Below, in pieces: positions 1 through 8,675 of a stretch of DNA of 54,418 bases. Numbering within the stretch: the first letter of the stretch is position 1; every line of letters begins with the position of its first letter. A model generated the notes under the pieces. That model worked only from the letters and a program-made list of their open reading frames with translations. It was not told the origin of the DNA and made no database searches. Position numbers and translations under genes: made by a program. The stretch covers positions 1-54,418 of the forward strand of contig USPQ01000012.1 of assembly GCA_900556625.1 (NCBI GenBank), given 5' to 3'. The DNA comes from an uncultured Bacteroides sp. (GTDB taxonomy: Bacteria > Bacteroidota > Bacteroidia > Bacteroidales > Bacteroidaceae).

Positions 1-557
1 ATATTTTGCAGCTTACCTTCTGCCTTTAGCCTGCGTATTTGCCGGCTGGCCATACTTTGAGTGAAGCTGCAAAGAGACTGCATATTAGTACGAGTCAAGA
101 CAGGATGCGTTGCAAAATATTCCGTGAGTTTCCGGTCAATTTCTTCTTCTGAAAGAGAGGCGGAATGCGGTTTATATTTCGAACGCCGCAGGTGTGTGGT
201 CATACACAAACTTTTCAAGTCTCTGTCGGCCTGGAAGTTGATGGATTTTAGTTTCACTTTGTCGGCGTGGGTAGTAAGTGAGTGTATGGGTTCGGCGGCT
301 TGCAATGTGATTTGAAAATACCCGATCCCGTCCAGATGCACTCTTTCTCCTTCGCGCAGATGATTGCCCATGCATCTGCTCAGTTCCATTAACATTGCCT
401 CTACTTCTGCTTTTCCGAAAGTAGTTGCCATGTGGATTTCTTTTGCTAGTCGCTGAGTAGTGACATGTTGAAAATTAACTACGCGAGGGTGGTAGCTTGG
501 TTCTTCCCCTTCTTTTTCCGGTTGGGGATTCTTATAAAACTCGAATTGTATTGCCAT
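1..557 (-). CDS. HU-family (histone-like) DNA-binding protein, 3' end cut by window edge
   Basis: The minus strand is open from an ATG at 557 to the window edge, about 185 codons, so the C-terminus is missing. The first 42 residues (starting MAIQFEFYKNPQP) are the extension typical of long Bacteroides HU-related proteins (TIGR01201 type). The HU/IHF-like fold follows from about residue 43, with MATTFGKAEVEAML and the turn HLDGIGYF. Members bind DNA and bend or coat it; a specific target cannot be read from sequence. A second in-frame ATG at 431 would give only the HU core. I prefer 557 because the extension is family-like and a good promoter lies upstream. It is divergent from the primase/helicase-like gene at 1166, a pairing common in Bacteroides. 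Confidence 0.85.
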   Translation of the reverse strand, partial: MAIQFEFYKNPQPEKEGEEPSYHPRVVNFQHVTTQRLAKEIHMATTFGKAEVEAMLMELSRCMGNHLREGERVHLDGIGYFQITLQAAEPIHSLTTHADKVKLKSINFQADRDLKSLCMTTHLRRSKYKPHSASLSEEEIDRKLTEYFATHPVLTRTNMQSLCSFTQSMASRQIRRLKAEGKLQN

Positions 558-657
558 TGCTGTTTCAATTTAATGGTGATTTATGTATTATGTTACTTAG
601 GCTGTTGCTATATCTTGCCTTCATTCCTTTCTTTTCCTACCTATGCTTCTATCGTTC

Positions 658-745
658 CACTCCGGTAGACGGTTCTTTGCACTTCAGTAGACAGAACTTT
701 TTACTGGAGTAGACAGGCCTGTGCACTGGAGTGGAACGGTTGGAA
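658..745. repeat. Four-unit tandem array with exact 22-base period, flanked by an 11-bp inverted repeat
   Basis: Units start at 658, 680, 702 and 724. Each carries an ACTnnAGT-like palindromic core (ACTCCGGT, ACTTCAGT, ACTGGAGT, ACTGGAGT) mostly followed by AGAC. Adjacent units agree at about 13-16 of 22 positions. CGTTCCACTCC (653-663) and GGAGTGGAACG (728-738) are exact inverted repeats that would close the array into a hairpin. Given the minus-strand promoter at 754-784, the array would be the 5' end of the HU-family mRNA. Confidence 0.8.
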
Positions 746-753
746 TGTTCCTT

Positions 754-784
754 CAAAGATACAACAATATTGGGCGGAAAACAA
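754..784 (-). promoter_or_regulatory. Bacteroides-type promoter for the HU-family gene
   Basis: On the minus strand a -7 element TATCTTTG (761-754) is preceded, after 20 bases, by TTG (784-782). This matches the Bacteroides housekeeping pattern. Transcription would begin near 747, giving a leader of about 190 bases that contains the 22-base repeat array. Confidence 0.65.
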
Positions 785-872
785 GTAAATGCTTAGTTGT
801 TTATACGTAAATAATAGTTTAATTTCATATTGGATAAGGTTATCCGGCATTAGGCAAGCAGAGTTGTGCTGA

Positions 873-1029
873 CTATGAGAAATACTCTGAAAAACAATGA
901 GAAATACCCAAATTTTGAGCCGAAATGTGGAATAAACTATGAGAAATGCCTGTTTGAAAAAGTATTTCTCATAGTACATCTATTTGATTGACTACACTTT
1001 AACTGAAAAGTATGAGAATATGAGAAATG
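873..1029. repeat. Dispersed CTATGAGAAATAC repeats, iteron- or operator-like
   Basis: TATGAGAAATA-like copies occur at 873-885, 895-908 (CAATGAGAAATACCC), 938-950 and 1010-1029, the last being a doubled version. An inverted copy GTATTTCTCATAG lies at 962-974. The 938-948 and 964-974 copies form an exact 11-bp inverted repeat. They sit just upstream of the primase/VirE-like promoter, so binding by that protein, the HU protein or a repressor is plausible but unproven. Confidence 0.7.
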
Positions 1030-1077
1030 AAATTGAAAAATCTTTTCTAGTAGAAAGAAGAACCAGCGCTTTTAAAA

Positions 1078-1109
1078 TTTGTTTGTATGGAATATTTACA
1101 GTACTTTTG
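1078..1109 (+). promoter_or_regulatory. Bacteroides-type promoter for the primase/VirE-like gene
   Basis: TTTG at 1078-1081 is followed after 20 bases by TACTTTTG at 1102-1109, a full match to the -33/-7 pattern. It predicts a leader of about 50 bases before the ATG at 1166. Confidence 0.65.
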
Positions 1110-1165
1110 TCTCCGGTAATAATCGCCCTACACAAACATGCAGGACAAACTAAATAAGTTAAGTA

Positions 1166-3295
1166 ATGAGAATAACACAAATTAGAGACGACGGCAGAGT
1201 GAACACTTTGCGGACGTTGAAAATCGAACAGCTCGTGGAGCAAATGAAAGTGGAAACTAAAGCACAACTCGTCTCAGGAATGAGAGAAGTCCTGCCTTAT
1301 ATATTTCCGGGAGATAAAAATGATTATGTACAGAAAGTGCCGAAGTTGCTTCCTGCGGCTGCCTTTGTCCGTAAGAATGGGGTAATGACAATGGACGAGT
1401 ACAACGGAGTGGTGATGCTTCAAGTGAACAATCTCTCCGGACCTATGGAAGCGGATGAGGTGAAAGAACGTGTGAAGGAGTTTCCGCAGACCTATCTTGC
1501 TTTTACTGGTTCTTCCGGAAAGTCGGTAAAGATATGGGTGCGCTTTACTTATCCTGACGATCTTTTGCCGAGCAACCGTGAGCAAGCGGAACTTTTCCAT
1601 GCGCACGCTTACCGGCTCGCCGTGAAATTTTATCAACCGCAGCTTCCTTTCGATATCGACTTGAAAGAACCTTCACTGGAGCAATATTGTCGTCTGACCT
1701 TCGACCCCGAACTGTATTTTAATCCCGAAGCGATGCCTGTCTATATGAAACAGCCTATGGCTATGCCGGGAGAAACGACCTATCGCGAACAGGTGAAGGC
1801 GGAAACCTCGCCTTTGCAACGGCTTGTACCGGGATATGAGAGTTATAAAGCTCTTTCCGTACTTTTTGAGGCGGCTTTTGCGCGGGCTTTGGATGAGCAG
1901 CATGGCTATCAGCCGGGAGATGATATACATTCCTTGCTGGTTTGTCTGGCCGGACATTGTTTTCGTGCCGGTATTCCCGCAGAGGATACAGTGCGGTGGA
2001 CTCGTGCCCATTACCGCTTGCCGGATGATGAATTTCTGATCCGTGAGACAGTGCAGAATGTATATCGCACTTGTAAAGGGTTTGCGGATAAAAGCAGTCT
2101 GCTGCCGGAACAACTGTTTGTGATGCAAATGGATGAGTTTATGAAACGTCGTTATGAGTTTCGTTTCAATCAGTTGACCTCGCAAGTGGAATGCCGGCAA
2201 CGGAACAGTTTTGATTTTTATTTTCGTCCGGTAAATAAGAGGCTGATGGCAAGTATTACCATGAATGCGCAATACGAAGGGCTTAAATTGTGGGACAAAG
2301 ACGTGGTGCGTTATCTGAACTCAGATCATGTACCGGTTTATCAGCCTATTGAAGAGTTCCTTTATGATCTCCCCCGTTGGGACGGCAAAGATCACATCGG
2401 AGATCTGGCAAAGCGGGTTCCTTGCAATAATCCCCATTGGGCACAGTTGTTCCGTCGTTGGTTTCTCAGCATGATAGCTCATTGGCGTGGACTGGGTAAA
2501 AATCATGCAAACAGCACTTCGCCTATATTAGTCGGTCCGCAGGCTTACAGGAAATCTACGTTTTGCCGCCTGATTCTACCGCCGTGTTTGCAGGCGTACT
2601 ATACGGATAGCATTGACTTTAGCCGGAAACGGGATGCGGAGTTGTATCTGAATCGTTTTTTGCTGATTAATATGGATGAGTTTGACCAGATAGGTATCAA
2701 TCAGCAACCTTTCCTTAAACATATCATGCAAAAGCCGGTCGTTAATACACGGCGCCCGAATGCTTCGGCGGTAGAAGAACTTCGCCGCTACGCTTCTTTC
2801 ATCGGAACAAGCAATCATAAGGATTTGCTGACAGATACTTCCGGCAGTCGTCGTTATATAGGTGTGGAGGTTACGGGAGTGATTGATGTGGTTCGTCCTG
2901 TTGATTATGAACAGCTTTATGCGCAGGCAATGGCGGCGCTCTATCACAATGAACGGTATTGGTTTGACGAAAAGGAAGAAGCCATTATGACGGAAGCCAA
3001 TCAGGAGTTTGAACAGTCACCGCTTATCGAACAGCTGTTTCTTGTATATTACCGCGTTGCGGACGATGAGGAAGAAGGAGAGTGGATACTTGCTGCCGAT
3101 ATATTGCAACGGATACAAAAGGCGAGTAAAATGAAATTCTCTTCCGGTCAGGTGAACTATTTCGGACGTATTCTGCAACGGTTGGGAGTGAAATCGTACA
3201 GGAAAACGCGCGGAGTTTATTATCATGTGGTGGCTGTCGCTCAAAAAGAGATACAGGGTAATTGCGAAAGACTTACCGGAAGAAAGACTTTATGA
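1166..3295 (+). CDS. BT4734-type primase-like domain fused to VirE-type P-loop ATPase (DUF3874-like C-terminus)
   Basis: 709 residues. The N-terminal third resembles the BT4734/BF3469 domain, linked in the literature to archaeo-eukaryotic primases. It keeps the FTGSSGKSVKIWVRF stretch (about 113-127), but the expected acidic DxD strand reads MLQVNNL (84-90), so the usual metal-binding aspartates look absent. The middle is VirE-like: a P-loop GPQAYRKST (about 457-465), with Arg in place of the second Gly, and Walker B LLINMDEFDQ (about 499-508). The C-terminus fits DUF3874-like partners. Such proteins are annotated as virulence-associated E in Bacteroides. A role in DNA replication or mobile-element maintenance is inferred. 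It is divergent from an HU-family gene across repeat-rich DNA. Confidence 0.8.
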   Translation: MRITQIRDDGRVNTLRTLKIEQLVEQMKVETKAQLVSGMREVLPYIFPGDKNDYVQKVPKLLPAAAFVRKNGVMTMDEYNGVVMLQVNNLSGPMEADEVKERVKEFPQTYLAFTGSSGKSVKIWVRFTYPDDLLPSNREQAELFHAHAYRLAVKFYQPQLPFDIDLKEPSLEQYCRLTFDPELYFNPEAMPVYMKQPMAMPGETTYREQVKAETSPLQRLVPGYESYKALSVLFEAAFARALDEQHGYQPGDDIHSLLVCLAGHCFRAGIPAEDTVRWTRAHYRLPDDEFLIRETVQNVYRTCKGFADKSSLLPEQLFVMQMDEFMKRRYEFRFNQLTSQVECRQRNSFDFYFRPVNKRLMASITMNAQYEGLKLWDKDVVRYLNSDHVPVYQPIEEFLYDLPRWDGKDHIGDLAKRVPCNNPHWAQLFRRWFLSMIAHWRGLGKNHANSTSPILVGPQAYRKSTFCRLILPPCLQAYYTDSIDFSRKRDAELYLNRFLLINMDEFDQIGINQQPFLKHIMQKPVVNTRRPNASAVEELRRYASFIGTSNHKDLLTDTSGSRRYIGVEVTGVIDVVRPVDYEQLYAQAMAALYHNERYWFDEKEEAIMTEANQEFEQSPLIEQLFLVYYRVADDEEEGEWILAADILQRIQKASKMKFSSGQVNYFGRILQRLGVKSYRKTRGVYYHVVAVAQKEIQGNCERLTGRKTL

Positions 3296-3403
3296 CTCGG
3301 GAAATGAGAGTTTGTCGGATATATGATCGCTTTCTTACAAGCTCTTTTCGATAAATCGCGTTAATAATTCGGTGAAACTGCTGTCTGTTAATCGGTTTTA
3401 TTG

Positions 3404-3411
3404 TATCTTTG
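3404..3411 (+). promoter_or_regulatory. -7 promoter element for the msbA-like operon
   Basis: TATCTTTG at 3404-3411 lies 28 bases before the ATG at 3439 and matches TAnnTTTG. No clear TTTG is found 19-21 bases upstream, so only the -7 half is supported. Confidence 0.5.
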
Positions 3412-3438
3412 CGGTCTTAACTTATTTAATGGCAAGTA

Positions 3439-5274
3439 ATGAAGGAATTTCTACAATTGATGCGACGTTTTGTGTCGCCTTATAAGAAGTATATCGGCTG
3501 GGCTGTTTTGCTGAATATTTTATCTGCTGTATTCAATGTGTTTTCATTCACTTTTTTGATTCCTATTCTGAGTATCCTGTTCAAGACGGAAGGGGCTGAT
3601 AAGGTCTATCATTTTATGGAATGGGGAAGTGGTGATTTGGCCGATGTTGCTAAGAATAACTTCTATTATTATATCAGTCAGATGATAATAGATAATGGAC
3701 CTACTATGGCGCTTATCTTTTTGGGACTGTTCCTGATGATTATGACATTGTTTAAAACCGGTTGTTATTTCGCTTCTTCGGCTGTAATGATTCCGTTGCG
3801 TACAGGAGTGGTGCGTGATATCCGTATTATGGTGTATGCCAAGGTGATGCGTCTGCCGATGTCATTCTTCTCGGAAGAGAGAAAAGGAGATATTATCGCT
3901 CGTATGAGCGGGGATGTGGGTGAAGTGGAGAACTCCATTACCAGCTCGTTGGATATGTTGATGAAGAGTCCGATTATGATTATTCTGTATTTTGCGACAC
4001 TGGTCATCACCAGCTGGCAGTTGACTCTCTTTACGATCGTTGTGTTGCCGGGAATGGGCTGGCTGATGGGTGTGGTAGGACGAAAACTGAAACGCCAGTC
4101 TTTGGAGGCGCAGAGCAAGTGGAGCGATACGATGTCGCAACTGGAAGAAACGTTGGGTGGCTTGCGCATTATCAAAGCTTTTATTGCGGAAGACAAAATG
4201 ATTAACCGTTTCACCAAATGCAGCAACGAACTTCGTGACGCGACAAATAAGGTTGCCATACGTCAGGCTATGGCGCATCCTATGAGTGAGTTCTTAGGAA
4301 CGATTCTGATTGTAGCTGTGTTATGGTTCGGCGGTACATTGATTCTGGGACAAAACGCATCGATTGACGCTCCGACATTTATCTTTTATATGGTGATCTT
4401 GTATAGCGTAATCAATCCGTTGAAAGATTTTGCGAAGGCAGGATACAACATCCCGAAAGGTCTGGCTTCAATGGAGCGTGTAGACAAGATTCTGAAAGCT
4501 GAGAATAAGATCAAAGAAATTTCGAATCCGAAACCGTTGAAGGGACTGAATGACAAAATTGAGTTTAAGGATATCACTTTCAGTTATGACGGTAAACGGG
4601 AAGTGTTGAAGCATGTGAACCTGACAGTTCCTAAAGGTCAGACGATCGCACTGGTAGGACAGTCGGGGTCGGGTAAATCGACGTTGGTGGATTTGCTGCC
4701 GCGCTATCACGATGTGCAGGAAGGAGATATCACAATCGACGGAACCAGTATACGTGATGTTCGTATTGCCGATTTGCGCAGTTTGATCGGTAACGTGAAT
4801 CAGGAAGCAATCTTGTTTAATGACACATTCTTCAACAACATCGCTTTTGGTGTGGAAAATGCAACAATGGAGCAAGTGATAGAAGCTGCCAAGATTGCGA
4901 ATGCACACGATTTTATCATGGAGAAGCCGGAGGGATATAATATGAATATCGGTGACCGGGGCGGTAAGTTGTCCGGTGGTCAGCGTCAGCGTATCAGCAT
5001 TGCCCGTGCTATCTTGAAGAACCCGCCGATTCTGATTCTGGATGAGGCTACTTCGGCACTGGATACCGAATCGGAACGTCTGGTACAGGAAGCGTTGGAG
5101 CGTTTGATGAAGACGCGTACAACGATTGCCATTGCTCACCGTCTTTCTACTATTAAGAATGCGGATGAAATCTGCGTGCTCTATGAGGGAGAGATTGTGG
5201 AACGCGGCAAGCATGAGGAACTCATAGAACTGAACGGATATTACAAACGCTTACACGATATGCAGCAACTGTAA
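3439..5274 (+). CDS. MsbA-like ABC exporter (permease fused to ATPase)
   Basis: 611 residues, a full half-transporter. The N-terminal ~330 residues carry about six membrane segments. The nucleotide-binding domain has Walker A VGQSGSGKST (about 406-415), signature LSGGQRQR (about 511-518), Walker B ILILDEATSALD (about 531-542) and a switch His in AHRLST. This is the type-I exporter fold of MsbA, which flips lipid A or other lipid-linked cargo across the inner membrane as a homodimer. The neighbours are envelope-glycan genes on the same strand, 38 bases apart, which supports an envelope lipid substrate, though multidrug export cannot be excluded. Confidence 0.85.
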   Translation: MKEFLQLMRRFVSPYKKYIGWAVLLNILSAVFNVFSFTFLIPILSILFKTEGADKVYHFMEWGSGDLADVAKNNFYYYISQMIIDNGPTMALIFLGLFLMIMTLFKTGCYFASSAVMIPLRTGVVRDIRIMVYAKVMRLPMSFFSEERKGDIIARMSGDVGEVENSITSSLDMLMKSPIMIILYFATLVITSWQLTLFTIVVLPGMGWLMGVVGRKLKRQSLEAQSKWSDTMSQLEETLGGLRIIKAFIAEDKMINRFTKCSNELRDATNKVAIRQAMAHPMSEFLGTILIVAVLWFGGTLILGQNASIDAPTFIFYMVILYSVINPLKDFAKAGYNIPKGLASMERVDKILKAENKIKEISNPKPLKGLNDKIEFKDITFSYDGKREVLKHVNLTVPKGQTIALVGQSGSGKSTLVDLLPRYHDVQEGDITIDGTSIRDVRIADLRSLIGNVNQEAILFNDTFFNNIAFGVENATMEQVIEAAKIANAHDFIMEKPEGYNMNIGDRGGKLSGGQRQRISIARAILKNPPILILDEATSALDTESERLVQEALERLMKTRTTIAIAHRLSTIKNADEICVLYEGEIVERGKHEELIELNGYYKRLHDMQQL

Positions 5275-5312
5275 CGGAATAATTATAATGGAACTTTTTT
5301 AAGTTGAATCTA

Positions 5313-7298
5313 ATGAAAGGAATCTCTATAAAACGTTTTGAGTGCTACCTCTTATATCTGTTATCCATACACGTGGCAGCTCTCTTCATTTTCTTTATTT
5401 TCCGGTTCACACTGTTCTGTTCCATTGACTATCAATTCCCGGCAGAAATAAAGGGAGATGTTCTTTTGCAGTCCGGTGCTTTCCTCCGCGGACTCTGGTT
5501 TGACAATGTAATAGCTTGTTATATCCTGTTGCTCCCTCTGGCTGTTTTGTGGATAGCCGCTCTTTGTAACTACACCGCTAAATGGCTGTTTAGGTTTACA
5601 ACGGTTTATTTTAGTTGTTTTTATTCGGTATCTTTTGTTATCGCTGCTGCCAATATTCCATATTTTGAATATTTCTTCAAAACGATTAATTCTTCTATTT
5701 ATAATTGGTTCGGCTATGGCGGTACAACAGCTGGTCTGATGTTTGGGGAGTCTTCTTACTATTTTCCGATATTCCTCGGGCTCCTGTCTATCGTGGTATT
5801 TGTTTGGGGAGCTTCTTCCCTTGCATCCTATTTCTATCGTAGGGCAGAAAAGGCTGCACCACAGATAAGTCTGTTGAGCCGGGTAGCTGTGTTGGTAGCA
5901 GGTGCAATTTGTATCGGGCTTTGCCTGTTCGGCATTCGTGGGCGTATGGGATATAACCCGATAAAAGTAAGTCAGGCATATTATTGTGAAGACCCGTTCC
6001 TGAATCAGTTGGGAGTGAATCCCGTCTTTAATCTGCTGACAAGTACACTGGATGATAACCGGAAAGAAAACCGGACTCTGCATCTGATGTCTGAGGAAGA
6101 CGCTTTATCAAAAGTACAGAAATATTTGCATAGGCAAGGAATTGACCGGTTGTCTCCGATCGCACGGAAAGTAGAACGGGAAGGTACGCCTAATCGCAGG
6201 AACGTAGTTCTGGTCTTTATGGAGTCTATGTCCGCCAATCTAATGGGGACTTTTGGATCGGATAAGAAACTGACTCCCTATCTGGATAGCCTTTATCAGC
6301 AATCCTTGAGTTTCAGTCATTTCTACTCCTCCGGTATTCATACCAATCATGGTATTTATTCCACGCTTTATTCTTTTCCGGCTATCATGAAACGAAATGC
6401 CATGAAAGGTTCTGTGATTCCTGTCTATTCGGGACTGCCTACCGTATTGCAGGAGAACGGATACTGTAACCTGTTCTTTATGACTCACGAATCGCAGTAC
6501 GACAATATGAATGCTTTCCTTCGCACGAACGGCTTCGACGAAATCTACGCTCAGGAGAATTATCCTTCGGAAAAAGTAGTAAACAGCTTCGGTGTGCAGG
6601 ATGACTTCATGTATCAGTATGCACTTCCTATTTTGAATGAAAGGGCCGGGACGGGGAATCCGTTCTTCAGCGTATTGCTGTCTATCAGCAATCATCCCCC
6701 TTATGTGATTCCGCCCTATTTTCACCCGCATAGTGATGTGCTCGAAGAACAGATTGTAGAATATGCCGACTGGTCTATCCGGCAGTTTATGCAGGCTGCG
6801 GAAAAACAGTCGTGGTTTGACAATACGATTTTCGTTTTTCTGGGCGATCATGGCAAAATGGTGGGAACACCTGAATGTGAAATGCCCCAGTCTTATAACC
6901 ATATCCCTCTGATGATTTACGGGAAAGATATCAAGCCGGGGGTATACGACGGTTTTGGTGGGCAGGTGGATGTATCTCCTACGTTGTTGGGGCTGCTTAA
7001 CATAAGTTACCTGCAAAACAATTTCGGTGTCAATCTGTTGGAAGAAGAACGTCCTTGTATGTTCTTTACGGCGGATAATCTGATCGGGGCAAGAGACTCG
7101 GTGAATATGTTTATCTATTCGCCGGACAGCCAACAGGAATTCAAGTACAAACTGGAGGAAGGTAAGCTCCACGCTGCCACTGGTACTGATGAGGAGGCTT
7201 TCCGGAACTTGAAAGATTATTGCTTCTCTATGCTGCAAAGTACGGAATCCCTGGTAAAAGAACACAAGACATTAGATAAAGTATCCGTCAAGAAGTAA
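5313..7298 (+). CDS. LtaS/phosphoethanolamine-transferase-like membrane protein with extracellular sulfatase-fold domain
   Basis: 661 residues from the ATG at 5313; an upstream TTG is ignored. About five hydrophobic segments span residues 10-215, followed by a soluble catalytic domain. That domain keeps the alkaline-phosphatase-superfamily metal residues: VFMESMSANLMG (Glu), HTNHGIYST (candidate Thr nucleophile), FLGDHGKM (Asp-His) and NHIPLMIYG (His). Family members (LtaS, OpgB, EptA) transfer phosphoglycerol or phosphoethanolamine from phospholipid to envelope glycans. Gram-negative Bacteroides have no lipoteichoic acid, so the acceptor is probably a lipid-linked or periplasmic glycan. It sits between msbA-like and gtrA genes in one operon, with only 7 bases before gtrA. 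Confidence 0.8.
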   Translation: MKGISIKRFECYLLYLLSIHVAALFIFFIFRFTLFCSIDYQFPAEIKGDVLLQSGAFLRGLWFDNVIACYILLLPLAVLWIAALCNYTAKWLFRFTTVYFSCFYSVSFVIAAANIPYFEYFFKTINSSIYNWFGYGGTTAGLMFGESSYYFPIFLGLLSIVVFVWGASSLASYFYRRAEKAAPQISLLSRVAVLVAGAICIGLCLFGIRGRMGYNPIKVSQAYYCEDPFLNQLGVNPVFNLLTSTLDDNRKENRTLHLMSEEDALSKVQKYLHRQGIDRLSPIARKVEREGTPNRRNVVLVFMESMSANLMGTFGSDKKLTPYLDSLYQQSLSFSHFYSSGIHTNHGIYSTLYSFPAIMKRNAMKGSVIPVYSGLPTVLQENGYCNLFFMTHESQYDNMNAFLRTNGFDEIYAQENYPSEKVVNSFGVQDDFMYQYALPILNERAGTGNPFFSVLLSISNHPPYVIPPYFHPHSDVLEEQIVEYADWSIRQFMQAAEKQSWFDNTIFVFLGDHGKMVGTPECEMPQSYNHIPLMIYGKDIKPGVYDGFGGQVDVSPTLLGLLNISYLQNNFGVNLLEEERPCMFFTADNLIGARDSVNMFIYSPDSQQEFKYKLEEGKLHAATGTDEEAFRNLKDYCFSMLQSTESLVKEHKTLDKVSVKK

Positions 7299-7305
7299 GT
7301 GCTTT

Positions 7306-7686
7306 ATGAAAACAAAGCCGTTGGTGAAAGAGTTTATACGTTTTGGCGTGGTCGGCGTGCTGGCTACGGCATTGCATTATGGGATTTATTATTTCCTGCA
7401 ATCTTTTATCAACGTCAATGTAGCCTATACGACGGGATATGTAATCAGTTTTATTGTCAACTTCTATCTGACTTCTTATTTTACGTTCGGAACCACTCCG
7501 TCATGGAAAAAGTTGGTTGGTATGGGAGGGGCGCATCTGGTTAATTATTTGTTGCATATCATTCTGTTGAATGTATTCCTCTATCTGGGAGTTTCTAAAG
7601 CATGGGCACCTGTGCCGGTGTTTGCGATAGCGATTCCTGTGAATTTCTTATTTGTTCGGTTTGTCTTTAAACATAAAAAGCTATGA
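7306..7686 (+). CDS. GtrA-family small membrane protein
   Basis: 126 residues with four predicted membrane segments, starting KEFIRFGVVGVLATALHYG, the usual opening of the GtrA family (PF04138). GtrA proteins are thought to flip undecaprenyl-phosphate-linked sugars across the inner membrane. The gene overlaps the next one by four bases (ATGA at 7683), so translation of GtrA and the GtrB-like transferase is coupled, as in gtrAB modules for glucosylation or aminosugar addition to surface polysaccharide. Confidence 0.85.
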   Translation: MKTKPLVKEFIRFGVVGVLATALHYGIYYFLQSFINVNVAYTTGYVISFIVNFYLTSYFTFGTTPSWKKLVGMGGAHLVNYLLHIILLNVFLYLGVSKAWAPVPVFAIAIPVNFLFVRFVFKHKKL

Positions 7687-8633
7687 ACGGCGTGAGACTT
7701 GTGATTGTAGTTCCTTGTTATAATGAGGAAGAAGTATTGAAAGAAACGACTCGTCAGCTATCTGATGTGCTTGCCCGAATGGAGCAGGAAGGGAAGGTGG
7801 CCGAAGGAAAGATTTTGTATGTGGACGACGGAAGCAAGGATACTACCTGGAAACTGATAGAGCAATTGTCTGAATCTCATAGGTGTGTGGCGGGCTTGAA
7901 ACTGGCGCATAATGTCGGGCATCAGCAGGCTCTCTGGGCGGGATTGGATTTTGTGGCGGCTGGCGATTATGATGCGGCTGTATCTATCGACGCTGATTTG
8001 CAGGATGATGTGAATGCTATTGTGGAAATGGTGGATTATTATAATCAGGGGGCCGATGTGGTGTTCGGTGTACGGCGGGAACGTAAAACGGACACGTTCT
8101 TCAAGAAACATACCGCGCAGATGTTCTACAAACTGATGCGGACAATGGGCGGGGAGATTGTTTACAATCATGCGGATTTCCGTCTGATGAGCAAGCGCTC
8201 CCTGAAGGCATTGGTGTCTTTCCCCGAACGTAATCTTTTCCTCCGGGGCATGGTGTGTATGCTCGGATATCCTACCGCTTCTGTCTATTACGACCGCAAG
8301 GAACGTTTTGCCGGTGAATCGAAATATCCGTTCACGAAGATGTTGAACTTCGCCCTGGACGGAATCACTTCTTTCTCTGTCAAACCATTACGCCTGATTA
8401 CCACATCCGGGCTTATCTTTATGCTGGTTTCTTTCCTGGCCATTATCTATGCTTTGGTGGAGTTTATTGGCGGAGACGTAATCCGAGGCTGGACTTCGCT
8501 ACTCATTTCTGTCTGGTTTATCGGCGGCGCTATCCTGACTGCCGTCGGAGTGATCGGTGAATATATCGGTAAAATATATAAGGAGGTGAAACGCCGTCCG
8601 CGTTATCTGATAGAAAAAGAAGTAAACCTGTAA
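7683..8633 (+). CDS. GtrB-like family 2 glycosyltransferase (polyprenyl-phosphate sugar synthase)
   Basis: 316 residues. The GT2 domain shows VVPCYNEEEVL (about 8-18), VDDGSKDTTW (about 47-56) and DADLQDD (about 103-109) for nucleotide-sugar and metal binding. The C-terminal ~80 residues hold two membrane helices, as in GtrB and dolichyl-phosphate-mannose-synthase-like enzymes. It would load a sugar from its nucleotide form onto undecaprenyl phosphate on the cytoplasmic face. GtrA is just upstream (4-base overlap), and a GT39 enzyme that uses such donors is encoded convergently downstream. Its stop codon lies in the loop of the terminator at 8612-8652. Confidence 0.88.
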   Translation: MNGVRLVIVVPCYNEEEVLKETTRQLSDVLARMEQEGKVAEGKILYVDDGSKDTTWKLIEQLSESHRCVAGLKLAHNVGHQQALWAGLDFVAAGDYDAAVSIDADLQDDVNAIVEMVDYYNQGADVVFGVRRERKTDTFFKKHTAQMFYKLMRTMGGEIVYNHADFRLMSKRSLKALVSFPERNLFLRGMVCMLGYPTASVYYDRKERFAGESKYPFTKMLNFALDGITSFSVKPLRLITTSGLIFMLVSFLAIIYALVEFIGGDVIRGWTSLLISVWFIGGAILTAVGVIGEYIGKIYKEVKRRPRYLIEKEVNL

Positions 8634-8652
8634 CGGGTTTACTTCTTTTTCT
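8612..8652. terminator. Bidirectional terminator between convergent genes; stem overlaps the gtrB-like 3' end
   Basis: Left arm 8612-8628 and right arm 8636-8652 are exact 17-base inverted repeats (AGAAAAAGAAGTAAACC) around a 7-base loop that contains the TAA stop at 8631-8633. The right arm supplies a T-run on the plus strand and the left arm one on the minus strand, so it can serve both convergent genes. Confidence 0.85.
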
Positions 8653-8675
8653 GTTATTCTATGCTGATCCTATGG

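Larger units (their letters stand above)
558..1165. other. Divergent intergenic region between HU-family and primase/VirE-like genes
   Basis: No credible gene is seen in these 608 bases. They hold a 22-base-period repeat array (658-745), a minus-strand promoter (754-784), a run of TATGAGAA-type repeats (873-1029) and a plus-strand promoter (1078-1109). Short open frames here lack family features and cross the repeats. Confidence 0.7.

Noticed and set aside
6240..7265. 341-codon minus-strand open frame inside the LtaS-like gene
   Set aside because: No recognisable domain and the opposite strand encodes conserved catalytic motifs.
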